The notes beneath the pieces were generated by a model. It saw nothing but the letters and a program-made list of their open reading frames with translations. It was not told where the DNA came from and searched no databases. Shown piece by piece: positions 60,637-64,000 of a stretch of DNA of 64,000 nucleotides. The position numbers and the translations under genes are program-made. The stretch is from Prionace glauca (Eukaryota > Chordata > Chondrichthyes > Carcharhiniformes > Carcharhinidae). The stretch's first letter is position 1, and each line of letters opens with the position of its first letter. Where the stretch lies: NCBI GenBank assembly GCA_037974335.1, contig CM075724.1, positions 72,038,850 to 72,102,849 on the forward strand, read 5' to 3'.

Positions 60637-60839
60637 CATAGAACATAGAACATAGAACCCTACAGTGCAGAAACAGGCCCTTCGGCCCATCGAGTCTGCA
60701 CCGAACACAATCCCACCCAGACCCCACCCCCACATCCCCACACATCTACCTGCCAATCCCTCCAACCCACACATCCCAGGACACCAAGGGGCAACTTTAG
60801 CACAGCCAATGAACCTAACCCGCACATCTTTGGACTGTG
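60637..60839 (-). repeat. SINE 3' half with a CR1-like tail
   Basis: The - strand tail has three TTCTATG repeats, then the AGACTCGATGGGCCGAAGGG block and the body up to CACAGTCCAAAGATGTGCG. The 5' head is missing. The tail is nearly identical to the CR1 3' end. Confidence 0.88.
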
Positions 60840-61626
60840 ATTATAAAGTGATTATAAAGTTCGGAACTGAAATTAGTAGAGTGAGTCCATTACCATTTTA
60901 TTAAGTAATGGACCGTTATACCCATGGCTATTCAAATTTCTTAATTTTCCATGTTTTGGCAATCATACATTATAAAATATTGTCCACAGCTGATAATTGA
61001 CTCAAGTTTTGACGCTTCAATTTGATTTGAGAGAAAGGTGCAAAGAAAAATACGGTAGTTGCAATAGTAACAGAGGCCTCCGGTTAGTTAATGTGAGCAA
61101 ATCTTCAAGATAATGGAGTTGTTTGCAGATAACTCAGATTAATTCGAAAGTAAAATGGTATACAATACAAACAAAACACACTCCATTAGAAACTAAGGAG
61201 GTAACATCATCCAACTGCAATGATTACTTCGGTTTCACATTTTTGCCATTAAACGATTGAGAATCCCAGATAATTCACCAGATCCTCTTTTTTTTGGAAA
61301 CACCTGTTTTATTAAGTTGCGTAGAATTTCTGTCTTGAGACTGCAGCTGCAATTTCTGACACACTCAATTATAAAGAATAATTTTATAAACGTGTTTAGA
61401 GTAACGTATTTAAGCTCCTTGGCGAATCAACCAGTAACAATAAAACGTTGCCGAATTGGAGGAATTTGCATTCACTTACGTTGGAGTTATGAAATGATTC
61501 CAAATCTACGCTACATGTTTGAAACGTATTTTAAGCTAGTGTGTGCCCCACCAATGTTAAGTTACAATGTGAATGCACAGTAGAGTATCTCCAGTTCATT
61601 GAGTTGTTAAGGATGCCGGTCCTTAC

Positions 61627-61935
61627 CTTGCCTGGGATTCAGAAGAGTATATTCCACTTTAGCTGGGACAGGGAGTGTGACGTGAGAAACCTGACAGGTG
61701 TAAACAGTTGTGCTTCTAACAGGTTGCGTCCTCTTTAATGTACTTGAAACTTCATAAAGTCCATTTATGTTCAATGACTTCGTTGTCACTGTGCTGTTCT
61801 TGATCTCAATTCCATCTTCATACCAACTGAGATTGAGCACATTTGGGTAAAACTCATTGGTTTTGCATAGAAGATCAAGGAAATAAGAGTCTACTTCACG
61901 TACTTTGGGAAAAATCTTCAACGGGGTTGGTGGAA
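61627..61935 (-). CDS. C1-set Ig exon of a - strand receptor paralogue
   Basis: On the - strand TTCTTTGCAG is followed by a 309-base, phase 1-1 exon ending CAAG|GTAAGG. It begins (V)PPTPLKI like exon 3 of the + strand gene, then shows a cysteine before KTNEFYPN, LSWYEDG, the LYEVSS strand and YTCQVSH with the second cysteine. SHVTLPV resembles the corresponding strand of SIRP (AHVTL). A sequon NST is present. The frame is open throughout. The exon is clearly homologous to 25453-25764 but well diverged, so it is a separate gene rather than a recent copy. The V and leader exons should lie at higher coordinates. The CR1 copy starting at 62101 begins only 166 bases upstream of this exon and fills the rest of the window. 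Confidence 0.85.
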
Positions 61936-62100
61936 CTGCAAAGAATAATAATGCGGATTAGTTTTCTCTTGATTGCAAAACTAACATTTTCTTTATCCAA
62001 TGTGATCTCCATGAGCGTTAAGTAACTGCAACAAATTTGTATTCCTTGCATGGAAAATATTTAACAACTTAATCTTAAAGATTAAAGATCTTAAAGATAC

Positions 62101-64000
62101 GGACTGGGGTACGCTGTTTAACGGTAGGTCGACGCTGGGTATGTGAGAGTCTCTCAAGGGAAAACTACAATCTTTACAGGAAAGACATGCGCCGGTCAAG
62201 AGGAAGGATGGGAAAGGTAGGATTAGAGAGCCGTGGGTAACTAGGGATATTGAGGACCTGGTCAGGAGAAAGAGGGAAGCGTACACTAGATCGAGGCATT
62301 TGAGGACAGAGATAGCGTTAGAAGAATACAGAGAATGTAGGAGAGAACTTAAAAGGGGCATCAGAAAGGCAAAAAGGGGCCACGAAATGGCTTTGGCGGG
62401 TAGGATTAAGGAAAATCCTAAGGCATTTTACTCTTATATTAGAAACAAAAGGATGGTTAGAGGGAACATTGGTCCTCTCAGGGACAGAGGAGGGGAACTA
62501 TGCTTGGAGCCTGGGGGAATGGGGGAGATCTTGAATGAATACTTTGCGTCGGTATTCACTCAGGAGAGGGGTCAGTCCTCTGCTGCTGTGCTTGAGAAGT
62601 TTGAGGATCCGTTGAGGGAAATAGTCATCACGAGGGAAGAGGTGTTGGGACTTTTAGACAATATAAAGACGGACAAATCTCCGGGGCCTGATGGCATCTA
62701 TCCTAGGCTGCTAAGGGAGGTGAGGGATGAAATTGCTGGGCCTCTGACGCAAATCTTTGTCTCTTCTTTGGACACAGGTGAGGTCCCAGAGGATTGGCGG
62801 ATTGCAAATGTTGTACCGTTGTTTAAGAAGGGTCAGAGGGATAACCCAGGGAACTATAGGCCAGTGAGCTTGACTTCAGTTATAGGCAAGATAATGGAGA
62901 GGATCCTCAAGGATAGGATGTATGAGCATCTGGAGCGCTGCAATCTGATCAGGGATACGCAGCATGGCTTCGTTACAGGGACGTCGTGCCTTACGAATCT
63001 ATTGGAATTTTTTGAAGAGGTGACAAAAACGGTTGACGAAGGACAAGCCGTTGATGTTGTCTATATGGATTTCAGTAAGGCGTTTGACAAGGTCCCTCAC
63101 AGTAGGCTGATAGAAAAGGTGAAGGCTCATGGGATACAAGGCCAGGTATGTAGATGGGTGAAGAACTGGCTTGGGAGGAGAAGACAGCGGGTAGTAGTGG
63201 AGGGCTCCTTTTCCAATTGGAGGTCTGTCACCAGTGGGGTGCCGCAGGGCTCGGTACTAGGACCTCTACTATTTGTAGTATATATTAATGACTTGGAAGA
63301 GGGGGTAGGTGGTGTGATCAGCAAATTTGCTGATGACACTAAGATGGTTGGATTGGCGGGTACTGAGGAGCAGTGCCTGGCAATGCAACAGGACATAGAT
63401 AGGCTGGTAGATTGGGCAGATAGATGGCAAATGGAATTTAATCCGGAGAAATGCGAGGTGATGCACTTTGGCCGGAATAATGTGGAAGGGAGTTATATGA
63501 TAAAAGGTAGAACTATCCGGAGTATAGATACGCAGAGAGACCTGGGGGTGCAGGTACACAAGTCCCTGAAGGTGTCGGTGCAGGTGCAGAATGTGATGAG
63601 GAAAGCGTATGGCATGTTAGCCTTCATAGGAAGGGGTATGGAATATAAGAGTAGGAGTCTGATGTTGCAGTTGTATAGAACGTTGGTTAGGCCTCACCTG
63701 GAGTACTGCGTCCAGTTCTGGTCGCCGTACTACCGGAAGGATGTAGAGATCCTGGAGAGAGTGCAGAGGAGATTTACCAGGATGTTGCCTGGTATGGAAG
63801 AGCTGTCTTACGAGGAAAGATTGAACGCACTTGGGCTGTTTTCCCTTGAGAGACGTCGGCTGAGGGGGGATTTGATAGAGGTTTATAAGATTATGAAGGG
63901 GACAGATAGAGTAGATGGTGATAAGCTTTTTCCGCTATTAGAAATGGATAGAACGAGGGGTCACGGGCTTAGGGTGAGGGGGGCTAGATATAAGACTAAT
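62101..64000 (+). mobile_element. CR1 LINE copy I, pol open to the window edge
   Basis: From 62102 the frame reads DWGTLFNGRST, meets one TGA at 62144-62146, then stays open without a stop from 62147 to 64000 (618 codons). Landmarks are KREAYTRSRHL, ENPKAFYSYIRNK, TDKSPGPDGIYPRLL, NYRPVSLTSVIGK, YMDFSKAFDKVP, SGVPQGSVLGPL, FADDT, HLEYCVQFWSP and RRFTRMLPGM. This is a different subfamily (DEGQAVD, LFPLLEMDRTRG) from copies A-H. The 3' end is outside the window. The endonuclease is missing at the 5' side. The intact RT suggests a young insertion. Confidence 0.92.

Overview
The window reads as nuclear DNA of a vertebrate, most likely a cartilaginous fish (shark or ray). The evidence is the dense load of tRNA-derived SINEs of the elasmobranch HE1 style, many CR1 LINEs ending in TTCTATG repeats, L2-like LINEs whose 3' tail carries an AATAAATCAAATC-type repeat, a Penelope-like fragment and a Ty3/gypsy fossil, all in AT-rich, intron-rich sequence. 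The species assignment is inference. There is no bacterial or organellar content.

The central feature is one host gene that can be read from end to end on the + strand, 23947-39694. Its exons are a signal-peptide exon (23947-23995), a V-set Ig exon with its J-like strand already fused (24162-24482), a C1-set Ig exon (25453-25764), a transmembrane exon (36025-36135), a 44-base juxtamembrane exon (36916-36959), and two successive tail exons (38498-38662 and 39527-39694). Each tail exon carries two tyrosine motifs of the ITIM/ITSM kind and ends in its own stop. All splice phases agree (1-1-1-1-0). The predicted protein is 333 or 334 residues: a two-domain VJ-C1 inhibitory receptor resembling SIRP and NKp30. 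I do not recognise it as a named gene.

Related pieces lie on both sides. A further ITIM tail exon at 7604-7777 (+) looks like the 3' end of an upstream gene whose other exons are not visible here. On the - strand a homologous C1 exon (61935-61627) and a phase-compatible transmembrane exon (54920-54815) belong to a divergent paralogue. Its transmembrane segment has an arginine near the outer face and the reading frame stops directly after the KRR anchor. This looks like a paired receptor set: an ITIM-bearing inhibitory member beside a short-tailed member that could use a charged adaptor. The V and leader exons of the - strand gene would lie beyond 64000.

Layout: 1-3060 SINEs and a weak exon candidate; 3062-5967 an L2-like LINE (-) split by a CR1 copy (+, 3931-4969); 6240-7160 an inverted pair of Penelope-like 3' ends; 7604-7777 ITIM tail exon; 8640-11346 an old CR1 (+) split by a younger CR1 (-); 11346-16700 mostly quiet, with one small cysteine-rich ORF; 16760-18930 a broken Ty3/gypsy fossil; 20160-23946 quiet; 23947-39694 the receptor gene, whose 10-kb third intron holds two large, oppositely oriented CR1 copies; 40140-54000 mostly quiet apart from old CR1, L2 and SINE pieces; 54815-61935 the - strand paralogue with CR1 and SINEs in its intron; 62101-64000 a CR1 copy whose reading frame is open to the window edge.
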